From Leifsonia shinshuensis (GTDB lineage: Bacteria; Actinomycetota; Actinomycetes; Actinomycetales; Microbacteriaceae): 64,000 bases of DNA. The number at the start of each line of letters is the position of its first letter. Positions within the stretch are counted from its first letter, which is position 1. Below the pieces are notes generated by a model. The model searched no databases and was not told the origin of the DNA. It was given only the letters and a program-made list of their open reading frames with translations. Below are positions 8,974 to 17,563 of the stretch, piece after piece. The position numbers were made by a program, and so were the translations under genes. Location: assembly GCF_013410375.1 (NCBI RefSeq), contig NZ_JACCFL010000001.1, positions 3,720,001-3,784,000 of the forward strand, in the 5' to 3' direction.

Positions 8974-9945
8974 ATGCCGAAGACGATGCGCGCCGCACTC
9001 CTCGACGCGGCAGGCGACGCGACAGTGCTCCGGATCGGCGAGGCCCCCACGCCCGACCGGGTCAACGCGGAGTTCCTGGTGAAGGTCGTCGCGGCCGGCG
9101 TGAACCCGCTGGACGCCTCCACGCGCTCCGGCCTCGGCGTCTTCGACGCGATCCACAGCTTCCCGGCCGTGCTCGGGCACGACTTCAGCGGGGTCGTCGT
9201 GGAGTCGCCGTTCGCCGCGCATCCGCTGCGCCCGGGCGACGAGGTCTTCGGGATGGTGATGGTGCCGCGCTTCGGCGGGAGCTACGCCGAGTACGTCTCG
9301 GTGCCGAGCGTGAGCCTCGTCCGCAAACCGGCCACGCTCTCCCACATCGAGGCGGCCGCGGCGCCGCACGCCGCGCTCACGGCGTGGGGCATGGTGGTGG
9401 AGCTGGCCAAGGCGCACGAGGGCCAGCGCGTCCTCGTCCACGCCGGCACCGGCGCCGTCGGCCACTTCGCGATCCAGTTCGCCGCGTACTTCGGCGCCCA
9501 CGTGATCGCCACCACGCCCAGCACGAACCACAGCTGGCTGCGCGCCCTGGGCGCCGCCGAGGTGGTGGACGAGGCCGCGACCGGGTACGACCCCACCGGC
9601 CTCGGGGACACCGTCGACGTCGTGATCGACCCGTCCCCGGAGCTGGACCGCGCCACGCGCGCGCTCGCGCTCATCCGGCCGGGCGGCCTGCTCGTGCTGC
9701 ACGTCCCCGCCGGCGTCGACCCCGGGCTCGCCGAGGCGGCAGAAGCCGCCGGGGTGCGGGCGACCGGCTACACGGGCGCGCCGGACGGGAGCACCCTCGC
9801 CGTCATCGCCCGCCTGCTGGAGACCGGGAGCGTGCGGGTGCACGTCGACCGGATCTTCCCGCTCGACGAGATCGCGGAGGCCCACCGGGCGCTCGAGCAC
9901 GAGCACACCCGGGGCGCCATCGTGCTCAAGGTCGCGGAGGGCTGA
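8974..9945 (+). CDS. NADP-dependent zinc-free alcohol dehydrogenase/quinone oxidoreductase (MDR)
   Basis: A 323-residue medium-chain dehydrogenase/reductase. The GroES-like N-terminal part carries VLGHDFSGVV (67-76), and the cofactor domain has the AGTGAVG nucleotide-binding turn (157-163). The zinc-ligand cysteines of classical alcohol dehydrogenases are missing, which places it with quinone oxidoreductases and enoyl reductases. The ATG start is preceded by GGGGATCAGGA. It overlaps the convergent acetyltransferase by 20 bases. A role in detoxifying reactive carbonyls or quinones is a family-level guess. Confidence 0.88.
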   Translation: MPKTMRAALLDAAGDATVLRIGEAPTPDRVNAEFLVKVVAAGVNPLDASTRSGLGVFDAIHSFPAVLGHDFSGVVVESPFAAHPLRPGDEVFGMVMVPRFGGSYAEYVSVPSVSLVRKPATLSHIEAAAAPHAALTAWGMVVELAKAHEGQRVLVHAGTGAVGHFAIQFAAYFGAHVIATTPSTNHSWLRALGAAEVVDEAATGYDPTGLGDTVDVVIDPSPELDRATRALALIRPGGLLVLHVPAGVDPGLAEAAEAAGVRATGYTGAPDGSTLAVIARLLETGSVRVHVDRIFPLDEIAEAHRALEHEHTRGAIVLKVAEG

Positions 9946-10477
9946 CCAGCGCGCGCTCCATCACCCAGTCGTCCTCCAGCCGGTCGCCGACCAGGAAGCG
10001 CTTGGAGCCCACGCGCTCGAAACCGTGCTTGCCGTAGAAGCGCTGCGCCCGCGCGTTCTCCTCGTTGACGCCGAGCCAGATGCCCTCCGCTCCGGCGGCG
10101 GCCGCCGCGGCCAGGCTCGCCTCCATCAGGCGCCCCGCGACGCCCTCGCCGTGATGCCCGGGCAGCACGTAGCACTTGCTCAGCTCGGCGGTGGGGCGCA
10201 CCCGGAGGGCCGCGCGCACGTCCGCGTCCGCGGGCTCGCCGAGGTTCACCATGGTGTAGCCGATGACCTCGCCCGCGGCGTCCTCCGCCACGAGCAGCCG
10301 CCGCTCCGGGTCGACTGTGTACTCGCCGAACCGCTCCGCGGACAGCACCGTCGCGATGAAGGCGGCCTTGGCCTCCTCCGTGGTGTGCGGCGGGCACGCC
10401 AGCGGGAACGTCACGGCGGCGACGGAGGCCAGCGCCACGGCGTCGCCGGGGGTCGCGGGACGGATCACGACGGTCAT
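9926..10477 (-). CDS. GNAT family N-acetyltransferase
   Basis: A 183-residue acetyl-CoA-dependent acetyltransferase. Motif A is recognisable at residues 102-118 (CYVLPGHHGEGVAGRLM), and the C-terminal FYGKHGFERVG block is the usual motif B. I chose the ATG at 10477, at MTVVIRP, because the family fold starts there; the longer frame would read through an upstream hairpin. Substrate unknown. The gene lies downstream of the sedolisin terminator and is convergent with the oxidoreductase. Confidence 0.9.
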   Translation of the reverse strand: MTVVIRPATPGDAVALASVAAVTFPLACPPHTTEEAKAAFIATVLSAERFGEYTVDPERRLLVAEDAAGEVIGYTMVNLGEPADADVRAALRVRPTAELSKCYVLPGHHGEGVAGRLMEASLAAAAAAGAEGIWLGVNEENARAQRFYGKHGFERVGSKRFLVGDRLEDDWVMERALVSPPRP

Positions 10478-10509
10478 CCCGCCAGCGTAGCGGCGCCGGG
10501 GCGGACAGA

Positions 10510-10545
10510 GGGACGCCCCCATGCGCAGCCGCATGAGGGCGTCCC
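10510..10545 (-). terminator. Stem-loop downstream of the sedolisin gene
   Basis: An inverted repeat with a 9-base outer stem (10510-10518 / 10537-10545), a 2-base mismatch and a 5-base inner stem around a 4-base loop lies 20 bases past the peptidase stop. It lacks a clear T-run on either strand, as is common in high-GC actinobacteria. Confidence 0.55.
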
Positions 10546-10565
10546 CCGTCGTCGGTCGGACCCGC

Positions 10566-12572
10566 TCAGTGCCGTCCCTGGGCCACGAGGCTGAGGAGGG
10601 TGAACGAGACGCCGCCGAGGCCGGTGACATCGTCGTATCCCCTGGCCGTCTTCAGCGACGTGTCCTGATCGAGCGTGATGAAATAGCTGTTGCCGCTGTT
10701 GCGGCTGGTGTAGACCAGCGCCTGCGGCGGATTCTGCGGCACGACATCGCGGAACGCGCTCGGCAGCACCCGGTCGACCGCGTAGAGCGTCGGGTTGGCG
10801 AACCCGATCGTCCTCCCGGTCGCCTGCTGCACGATCGCGATCTGGGCGGCGACGATCGGCGAGGCCAGCGACGTGCCGCCGTAGGTCTCGTTGACGTAGT
10901 CGCCCGTCGCGAGGGTCGTGTCGTCGACGATGGGCCGGATGCCGATCTGGAAGCCGGTGTACGGGTCGGCCAGCGCCGAGACGTCCGGCGAGACCCGGTA
11001 GCCGTTGCTCAGCGCCTGCGGCACGATCCCGCGCTGGTACTCCGGCGCGGAGAAGACGGCGCTCACGCCGCCGCCCGCGCCCCCGGCGAAGAGGGCGCCG
11101 GGCAGAGCGGAGGTGTACGCGAGGGTACCGTCGGGGTTCTTCACGATCTTGTCGAGCTGGTCGCCCCAGCCGGTCTCCCACGCGATCGCGCCGTTCTTGT
11201 CGATGCCGAGGCTGGTGCCGCCGACCGAGGTCACCCACGGCGACGACGCGGGGAAGTCGGGCGACGGGTGGCCGACCTCGTTGGGCGCCGCCTCGTCCCC
11301 GTGGTCGCCGCTCGAGAAGTACAGGCCGATGCCTTCGCCCGCCGCCTGCAGTTGGAGGTCCACCTCGCCCTGGATCACGTCGGCCGGCACGGCCTCGCCC
11401 ACGTTCCCGTAGCTGTTGCTGACGATGTTCGCCAGCTTGTTGTCGAGGATCTTCGACATGGCGATGTCCAGGCCGCCGCCGCAGTCGGTGCCGCCCACGT
11501 AGAGGATGCGCGCGCCGGGGGCAACCGAGTGCACGGACTCGACGTCGAGGGTCTGCTCGCCCTGCCACCCGCTCGGGTACTGGCAGGCCGCCTGATCCGT
11601 GAACTGCGACGCCGGCGGCACGAGCTGCTGGTAGCTCGACGCCGTCAGCAGCGGCTCGCCGTTCTGCTGTGCGAGGCCGTTCGCGTCCTGCAGGATGCTC
11701 GGGCTGGCGTAGGCGTCGATGATCGCGACCGTCTGGCCGCTGCCGTTGACGCCGCGGCGGGTAAGGTCGGTCAGTCCGTACGCGCTCCGGAGCTGCTGCG
11801 GGGTGTAGCCGCAGTTGTAGGTGCTGTAGCTGGTCTGTCCGTTGTACGCGGGAGGAACCGTCACCACGTGCTCGCCGACGTAGTGCGAGCACGGGGTCTG
11901 GATCACCGGAGCAGTGGCGGCCTTGCGCGAGACCTGCGGGGTCTCGGAGGCGCCGATGTCGCCCTGCACGATCGAGTCCGGCCGCGTCAGCGTCCGGGAC
12001 TGCTCGATGCTGACGCCGGAGACCTTCGCTCCGATCGCGGCCGGCAGCGACGGAGCCGACGACGGCGCCACGAGCCGGTGGCCCGCGTAGTCGTAGGCAT
12101 GCAGGGAGGTCCCGAACACCGAGCCGAGCTGCTGCGGGGTCCCGCGGAACACCACGTACTGACGGCTGTCCGGCGTGCCCTGGATGGTGAGACCCGCCGT
12201 CTTGAGGAACGCGAGCACCGAAGCGTAGTCGGCCTGCGACGGCGAGAACCGCGCGATCCACTGCGCCGGGCTCAGGGCCTTGCGGTAGCCGGCCAGCGAC
12301 GGATTCGAGACCTGCTTGGCCAGATTCTCCGCGCCCTTCAGGTCGCGCAGCGGCAGATAGATCTCGCCTTGCACGGTCTCGTCGGCCGGCGCCGCCCCCT
12401 GGTCGTTCTGGGCGGTGGCCCACGACGGGACGGAGCCGGAGTAGGAGACCCGGCCGTCGGCGTTCGCCGCGGGTGCCCCTGCCATCAAAAACGCCACCAC
12501 GGCGGCCGTGGTGGCGATGATACCGATGGCCCTCTTGTGGATGACCTGGTCGGTGGTGCGAGAGTGCTTCAC
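10566..12572 (-). CDS. Secreted S53 family peptidase (sedolisin/kumamolisin)
   Basis: A 668-residue secreted serine-carboxyl peptidase active at acid pH. Residues 1-38 form a signal peptide (basic start, hydrophobic core about 15-31, AxA-type cleavage before DGR). Residues about 45-215 are the pro-kumamolisin prodomain. The catalytic domain contains Glu339 and Asp343 (QGEQTLDVES), oxyanion Asp423 (SSGDHG) and nucleophile Ser568 (GGTSLASP), matching the sedolisin Glu/Asp/Asp/Ser set. Calcium-site segments FRDVV (Asp609) and GYDDVTGLG (about 645-653) close the domain. It is a lone gene followed by a stem-loop and probably scavenges extracellular protein. Confidence 0.95.
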   Translation of the reverse strand: MKHSRTTDQVIHKRAIGIIATTAAVVAFLMAGAPAANADGRVSYSGSVPSWATAQNDQGAAPADETVQGEIYLPLRDLKGAENLAKQVSNPSLAGYRKALSPAQWIARFSPSQADYASVLAFLKTAGLTIQGTPDSRQYVVFRGTPQQLGSVFGTSLHAYDYAGHRLVAPSSAPSLPAAIGAKVSGVSIEQSRTLTRPDSIVQGDIGASETPQVSRKAATAPVIQTPCSHYVGEHVVTVPPAYNGQTSYSTYNCGYTPQQLRSAYGLTDLTRRGVNGSGQTVAIIDAYASPSILQDANGLAQQNGEPLLTASSYQQLVPPASQFTDQAACQYPSGWQGEQTLDVESVHSVAPGARILYVGGTDCGGGLDIAMSKILDNKLANIVSNSYGNVGEAVPADVIQGEVDLQLQAAGEGIGLYFSSGDHGDEAAPNEVGHPSPDFPASSPWVTSVGGTSLGIDKNGAIAWETGWGDQLDKIVKNPDGTLAYTSALPGALFAGGAGGGVSAVFSAPEYQRGIVPQALSNGYRVSPDVSALADPYTGFQIGIRPIVDDTTLATGDYVNETYGGTSLASPIVAAQIAIVQQATGRTIGFANPTLYAVDRVLPSAFRDVVPQNPPQALVYTSRNSGNSYFITLDQDTSLKTARGYDDVTGLGGVSFTLLSLVAQGRH

Positions 12573-12706
12573 AACGTTCCCCTTCGCTGAGACTGGCTCG
12601 ACATCGAGCCGCCGCGCGACGCGCGACAGACCGAACGTAGTCCAGCCGTTCTACCCTCCGCAAGATGGGGTAGACAGGTTCGTCGCAGATTCCGTCCCGC
12701 GGACGA

Positions 12707-12745
12707 CGACGGGCCGGTCACCGCGTGCGCGGCGCCGGCCCGTCG
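12707..12745 (-). terminator. Terminator of the ribosomal protein operon
   Basis: A perfect 11-base stem (CGACGGGCCGG at 12707-12717 and its complement at 12735-12745) with a 17-base loop sits 15 bases past the rplA stop. The very GC-rich stem has no T-run. Confidence 0.65.
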
Positions 12746-12759
12746 AGGGAACGATGCGA

Positions 12760-13449
12760 TCAGATCGCGTTGACGTCCAGCGGGATGCCCGGGCCGAACG
12801 TGGTCGACACGGCGCCCTTCTGGATGTAACGGCCCTTCGCGGCGGACGGCTTGAGACGGACGACCTCGTCGAGGGCGGCCTTGATGTTCTCGTCGAGCTG
12901 CTCGGCGGTGAAGCCCGCCTTGCCGACCACGAAGTGCACGTTGGCGTGCTTGTCGACGCGGAACTCGATCTTTCCGCCCTTGATGTCGGAGACGGCCTTC
13001 GCCACGTCCGGGGTGACCGTGCCGGTCTTCGGGTTCGGCATCAGGCCGCGCGGGCCGAGCACCTTGCCGAGACGGCCGACCTGGCCCATGAGCTCCGGGG
13101 TGGAGACGGCCGAGTCGAAGTCGGTGTAGCCGCCGGCGACCTTCTCGATCAGGTCGGTGCCGCCGACCTCGTCGGCGCCCGCGGCGATGGCTGCCTCAGC
13201 GGCCGGGCCGGTCGCGAACACGATGACGCGCGCGGTCTTGCCGGTACCGTGAGGAAGGATGACGGTACCGCGGACCATCTGGTCCGCCTTGCGCGGGTCC
13301 ACGCCGAGCTTCAGCGCGACCTCGACGGTCGAGTTGAACTTGGCGGAACCGGTCTCCTTCGCGAGGGTGACGGCCTCGGTGGGGGTGTAGAACTTGCCGG
13401 CCTCGATCTTGTCGGCCGCGGCCCGGTAGGCCTTGGACTTCTGTGCCAT
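12760..13449 (-). CDS. rplA: 50S ribosomal protein L1
   Basis: A 229-residue ribosomal protein L1, full family length, binding 23S rRNA at the L1 stalk and acting in E-site tRNA release. Conserved blocks seen include [36 protein letters not shown] and the C-terminal PFGPG-like segment [14 protein letters not shown] start follows AAGGAGA. It is last in the secE-nusG-rplK-rplA block and is followed by a strong hairpin. In many bacteria L1 represses this operon by binding its mRNA. Confidence 0.99.
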   Translation of the reverse strand: MAQKSKAYRAAADKIEAGKFYTPTEAVTLAKETGSAKFNSTVEVALKLGVDPRKADQMVRGTVILPHGTGKTARVIVFATGPAAEAAIAAGADEVGGTDLIEKVAGGYTDFDSAVSTPELMGQVGRLGKVLGPRGLMPNPKTGTVTPDVAKAVSDIKGGKIEFRVDKHANVHFVVGKAGFTAEQLDENIKAALDEVVRLKPSAAKGRYIQKGAVSTTFGPGIPLDVNAI

Positions 13450-13528
13450 GAGATTTCTCCTTACGAGAATGTGGTGCGAGCCTGGCCGGCTCTGCCACGG
13501 TGATGTCTGGGTGACGGGGAGGTCGGGC

Positions 13529-13960
13529 TTACGCCTCGACCGTGATGCCCATCGAACGGGCGGTGCCTGCGATGATCTTCGACGCCGCGTCGATGTCGTT
13601 GGCGTTGAGGTCGACCATCTTCTGCTCGGCGATGGCGCGCACCTGCTCCTGGGTCAGCTTGCCGACCTTGGTGGTGTGCGGGACGCCGGAGCCCTTGGGA
13701 ACGCCAGCGGCCTTCTTGATCAGCTCTGCGGCCGGCGGGGTCTTCAGGACGAACGTGAACGAACGGTCCTCGTAGACGGTGATCTCCACCGGGATGACGT
13801 TGCCGCGCTGCGACTCGGTCGCGGCGTTGTACGCCTTGCAGAACTCCATGATGTTCACGCCGTGCTGACCCAGGGCCGGGCCGATCGGCGGGGCCGGGTT
13901 GGCGGCGCCGGCGTTGATCTGAAGCTTGATCAGACCGGTGACCTTCTTCTTCGGTGCCAT
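13529..13960 (-). CDS. rplK: 50S ribosomal protein L11
   Basis: A 143-residue L11, normal length, which binds the GTPase-centre rRNA and is needed for stringent response activation. The Pro-rich N-terminal segment ([25 protein letters not shown]) holds the thiopeptide-contact prolines, and the C-terminal RNA-binding part ends with [12 protein letters not shown]. It lies 79 bases upstream of rplA and about 120 bases downstream of nusG in the usual order. ATG start follows GAAGGAAGAG. Confidence 0.99.
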   Translation of the reverse strand: MAPKKKVTGLIKLQINAGAANPAPPIGPALGQHGVNIMEFCKAYNAATESQRGNVIPVEITVYEDRSFTFVLKTPPAAELIKKAAGVPKGSGVPHTTKVGKLTQEQVRAIAEQKMVDLNANDIDAASKIIAGTARSMGITVEA

Positions 13961-14082
13961 GTCTCTTCCTTCTTTGTGTATTCGAGCGCGTGGATTCGGA
14001 ACCCGCGTCGCTCTCCCGGTTTCTCGGCCTTTCCGAGACCCGGTGTCATGTCAAAACTGGGGGATGCCCTGAATGATTCCCG

Positions 14083-15012
14083 TCAGAGCTTCGTGACCTG
14101 GTCGAAGCTGAGCTCGACCGGGGTCTCGCGCTCGAAGAGCGACACGAGCACGGTGAGCTTGCCGCTCTCCGGCTTGATCTCGCTGATCGAGCCAGGCAGG
14201 CCCGCGAACGAGCCCTCCTTGATGGTGATGGTCTCGCCGATCTCGAAGTCGACCTCGGCGGGGATGACGCGCGCGGCGGCCTTCTGGCCCTTCGCGGCGC
14301 CCTTGGCCGGGGCCTGGTCGACCTGCACGAGGCTCTTGAGCATCGAGAAGGCCTCTTCGAAGCGCAGCGGGGTCGGGTTGTGGGCGTTGCCGACGAACCC
14401 GGTGACGCCGGGGGTGTGGCGGACGACGGACCAGCTGTCCTCGTTGAGGTCCATGCGCACCAGCACGTAGCCGGGGATGCGCACGCGGTTGACCATCTTG
14501 CGCTGGCCGTTCTTGATCTCGACCACGTCCTCCATGGGGACCTGGACCTCGAAGATGAAGTCCTCCATGTTCATGGAGACCATGCGGTTCTCGATGTTGG
14601 ACTTCACGCGGCGCTCGAAGCCGGCGTAGGAGTGGATGACGTACCACTTGCCGAACTTGGCGCGCAGCTCGGCGCGGAACTCCTCGTAGGGGTCCGCGGC
14701 GGCCTCGTCCTCGTCCTCGACGGCCTCCTGGGCGGCCTCGGCCTCTTCGGCCGAGTCGACCTCGAGGGCCTCGTCGACCGCACGGTCGGCCTCGGGGTCG
14801 ACGGCCTCGGCCATCGCGTCGAGGACCGCGTCCAGGTCGATCTCGGTGCCGTCCTCCGCGACGATGTGCAGCGCCTCGTGCTCGGCGGGGTCGGACGACT
14901 CCTCGTCGCGCTCCAGGACGTTGCCCGTCTGCGCCTCGTCGTCTTCGGAGGACTGCTCTGCAGCGGTCGCCCAGTCGACGTCGTCGCGATTCGTCTCAGA
15001 CACTGAATTCAT
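14083..15012 (-). CDS. nusG: Transcription termination/antitermination protein NusG
   Basis: A 309-residue NusG that couples RNA polymerase to Rho or ribosomes. An acidic, Glu/Asp-rich extension (residues 1-120) precedes the NGN domain (from GKWYVIHSYAG, 121) and the C-terminal KOW domain (about 250-305, IGETITIKEGSFAGLPG). The long acidic N-terminus is typical of actinobacterial NusG and much longer than the E. coli protein. I chose the ATG at 15012; a GTG at 15003 is an alternative, and the longer frame to 15081 would overlap secE. Confidence 0.97.
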   Translation of the reverse strand: MNSVSETNRDDVDWATAAEQSSEDDEAQTGNVLERDEESSDPAEHEALHIVAEDGTEIDLDAVLDAMAEAVDPEADRAVDEALEVDSAEEAEAAQEAVEDEDEAAADPYEEFRAELRAKFGKWYVIHSYAGFERRVKSNIENRMVSMNMEDFIFEVQVPMEDVVEIKNGQRKMVNRVRIPGYVLVRMDLNEDSWSVVRHTPGVTGFVGNAHNPTPLRFEEAFSMLKSLVQVDQAPAKGAAKGQKAAARVIPAEVDFEIGETITIKEGSFAGLPGSISEIKPESGKLTVLVSLFERETPVELSFDQVTKL

Positions 15013-15056
15013 TCCATTTCTGTCGGTATGGCCGTGCGGCCGGTCGGGAGGCTCGG

Positions 15057-15329
15057 TTACTTCGGATTCCCGAAGACCCACACCACGCCGAGACCGAACA
15101 CCCAGTCGAGCAGGGACACGATCGCCATCATGATCACCACGAAGACGAGCACGACGCCGGTGTAGCTCAGGAGCTCCTTGCGCGTCGGCGTGACGACCTT
15201 CCTGAGCTCGCCCATGACCTGCCGGATGAACAGGGCGATCCGCGCGAAGGGGTTGCGCCTCGCGGCGCGATCCTTCTTGGCGTTGGCGACGACTTCCTCG
15301 CTCGGCTCGTCGATTACCTTTCGGGCCAC
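15057..15329 (-). CDS. secE: Preprotein translocase subunit SecE
   Basis: A 90-residue single-span SecE that clamps SecY in the translocon. A basic N-terminal half is followed by the amphipathic segment FIRQVMGELRKVVTPTRKEL and one membrane helix (about residues 50-72, TGVVLVFVVIMMAIVSLLDW). The GTG at 15329 is chosen because AAAGG lies nine bases upstream. The gene lies directly between tRNA-Trp and nusG, the usual actinobacterial order. Confidence 0.97.
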   Translation of the reverse strand: MARKVIDEPSEEVVANAKKDRAARRNPFARIALFIRQVMGELRKVVTPTRKELLSYTGVVLVFVVIMMAIVSLLDWVFGLGVVWVFGNPK

Positions 15330-15372
15330 CTCGTTACACCTTTCGTGGACCGGCATCCGGGATGCCGGTTTG

Positions 15373-15445
<73 letters not shown>

Positions 15446-15569
15446 AGGGATCGTGAACCCAAGAAACCCTCCTGGCATTCGCGAAAAATAGGCGCAGAAA
15501 AGCTTGGCGGATTCAACCACCGCACCCAAGTGTACGGGACGCCGCACCCCCTCGCAAAAACGCCCGGGG

Positions 15570-16241
15570 TCAGAGCAGCTTGCGCTCCAGGGCCCACGCG
15601 GTGAGCTCGTGACGGGACGAGAGCTGGAGTTTGCGCAGCACGGCGGAGACGTGCGTCTCGACGGTCTTGACCGAGATGAAGAGCTCGGCGGCGACCTCCT
15701 TGTAGGCGTAGCCGCGCGCGATCAGCCGCATGACCTCGCGCTCGCGCGCCGAGAGCCGGTCGAGCTCGTCGGTGCTCTCGGCCTGCTCCCCCGCCGCCGC
15801 GCCGAACGCGTCGAGCACGAACCCGGCGAGCTTGGGCGAGAACACCGCGTCGCCGCCCGCGACGGCGACGACCGCGTCGCTCACCTGCCGTCCGGAGCTG
15901 CCCTTGGTCAGATAGCCGCGCGCTCCCGCCCGGATGACGCCCACGACGTCCTCGGCCGCGTCGGAGACGCTGAGGGCCAGGAAGCGCGTGCCGTGGTGCT
16001 CCGCGGCCGTGCGGCGCAGCACCTCCGCGCCGCCGCCGCCCGCCCCGCCGGGGAGGTGGACGTCGAGCAGCACGACGTCGGGACGCGTGCGCTGGATCGC
16101 CTCCACGGCGCCGTCGACGTCCTGCCCCTCCGCGACGACCCGGAGGCGGTCGTCCAGGTCGGACCGCAGCCCGGAGCGGAAGATCGAATGGTCGTCGACG
16201 ATCACGACCGTGATCGGGCGCGGTGCGGTGTCGTCGGTCAT
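15570..16241 (-). CDS. LuxR/NarL-type response regulator
   Basis: A 223-residue two-component regulator. The receiver domain has the acidic pair Asp16-Asp17, phosphoacceptor Asp60 (VVLLDVHLPGG), Ser91 and Lys113 (YLTKG). The C-terminal LuxR helix-turn-helix spans about 158-220 (LSAREREVMRLIARG, then VKTVETHVSAVLRKL). It lies four bases after the histidine kinase gene and is surely its partner. By position the targets are the divergent PspC/LiaF-like membrane genes, an arrangement like cell-envelope-stress systems. Confidence 0.95.
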   Translation of the reverse strand: MTDDTAPRPITVVIVDDHSIFRSGLRSDLDDRLRVVAEGQDVDGAVEAIQRTRPDVVLLDVHLPGGAGGGGAEVLRRTAAEHHGTRFLALSVSDAAEDVVGVIRAGARGYLTKGSSGRQVSDAVVAVAGGDAVFSPKLAGFVLDAFGAAAGEQAESTDELDRLSAREREVMRLIARGYAYKEVAAELFISVKTVETHVSAVLRKLQLSSRHELTAWALERKLL

Positions 16242-16245
16242 GGTC

Positions 16246-17448
16246 TCATTCTCGCTCGGCGGGCAGTTCGACGGTCAGGTGGATCTCGGTCCCGGTGTCC
16301 CGGGAGGTCACCGTGGCGTGGCCGCCGGCGCGGCGCATCCGGCCGACGATGGACTCGCGCACGCCGAGCCGGCCCTCCGGCAGGGCGGCGATGTCGAAGC
16401 CGGGGCCGCGGTCGCGGACGAACACGTCGGCGCTGCCCGCGCCGGACTCGACGTAGACGGAGACGTCGCCGCCCGCGTGCCGGGCGGCGTTGAGCATCGC
16501 CTCGCGCGCTGCCGCGCCCAGCTCGGCGGGAGCGCGCAGCACGGGCTCGCCCACGCTCACGACGTCGAAGTGCACGGCGTGGTCGACCTCGAGCGCCGCC
16601 GCCACCTCGCGGAGCTCGGTGGCGAGGTCGGACGCCTCCGGCGGCGCGCCGTCCGCGCCCTCGGCGTACAGCCAGTCGCGCAGCTCGCGCTCCTGGGCCC
16701 TGGCGATCCTGCCGACCTCGCTGGAGGCCCCCGCCCGGTTCTGGATGAGCGCCAGGGTCTGCAGGACCGAGTCGTGCAGGTGCGCCGCCATCTCCGCGCG
16801 CTGCTCCTCGCGCACGCGAGCGGTCCGCTCGGCGATCAGCTCCCGCCAGAGCCGCAGCGCCCAGGGCGCGACCAGGACGGCGGCGCCGGCGAAGGTCGCC
16901 CCGATGATCGCCAGCCACAGGTACCCGGAGGAGCGGCCCGCCTGCATGCCGCTGAGCACGAGAGCGAGGGCGACGAGGAACGCGCCGGCCGCGAGCCGGA
17001 AGGTCGCGGGCGCCAGCGGCGAGGGCGCGAGGCTCTGGTCGTCGACGAGCTGGTCCCAGACCACGCCGGCGACGAGCAGGAGCACCGAGGCGACGACGGC
17101 GCCGAACGCCGCGCCGGAGGCGTCGGCGGCCACCAGGACGATGGCCGTGAGCCCTGCGGCCGCGCCGAAGGCGGCGAGCACCCACGGCACGTTCACGCGG
17201 CGCGTCACGCGCTCGTCCGGGTCGCCGGGAGCCGGGTCGCGGAGCGGGCTGAGCGCCCAGAGCCACAGGTAGAGCAGCGCTCCGGCCCCGCCGATCAGGG
17301 AGGTGCCGACGAAGAGCCAGCGCACGGCAGTCACCGGCCAGCCGAGGTGGTCGGCCAGCGCTACGCTCACCCCGCCGACCACGCAGTCGCGCGGGCGCGC
17401 GAGCGGAGGGCGCTGCACGCGCGCGCCGGTCGCTGGAGTGGTGGCCAT
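16246..17448 (-). CDS. PspC-domain sensor histidine kinase
   Basis: A 400-residue membrane kinase. An N-terminal PspC domain (about 16-70) with a membrane helix precedes several further hydrophobic segments (about 88-200). A HisKA_3-type dimerisation helix follows, with phosphoacceptor His225 in AAHLHDSVLQ, then an HATPase domain with the G1 box DRGPGFD and a shortened G2 region. ATG start. It is co-transcribed with the LuxR regulator and divergent from a PspC/LiaF-like gene across 115 bases. The PspC sensor suggests detection of membrane or lipid II stress. Confidence 0.93.
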   Translation of the reverse strand: MATTPATGARVQRPPLARPRDCVVGGVSVALADHLGWPVTAVRWLFVGTSLIGGAGALLYLWLWALSPLRDPAPGDPDERVTRRVNVPWVLAAFGAAAGLTAIVLVAADASGAAFGAVVASVLLLVAGVVWDQLVDDQSLAPSPLAPATFRLAAGAFLVALALVLSGMQAGRSSGYLWLAIIGATFAGAAVLVAPWALRLWRELIAERTARVREEQRAEMAAHLHDSVLQTLALIQNRAGASSEVGRIARAQERELRDWLYAEGADGAPPEASDLATELREVAAALEVDHAVHFDVVSVGEPVLRAPAELGAAAREAMLNAARHAGGDVSVYVESGAGSADVFVRDRGPGFDIAALPEGRLGVRESIVGRMRRAGGHATVTSRDTGTEIHLTVELPAERE

Positions 17449-17563
17449 ACCTGGAATCCAAGCAGACCCGGTCCGTCCCGCACAGCGCGATCGGCGGGAA
17501 TCAGGGTGCGGTCAGGGTGTCCCCCGATAGCGAGCGGACGGCTCGGCGCGCCACGATCGAGTC

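Noticed and set aside
10521..12590. 689-codon plus-strand frame opposite the sedolisin gene
   Set aside because: Sedolisin has a signal peptide and all catalytic residues on the other strand; this frame has the typical shadow composition.
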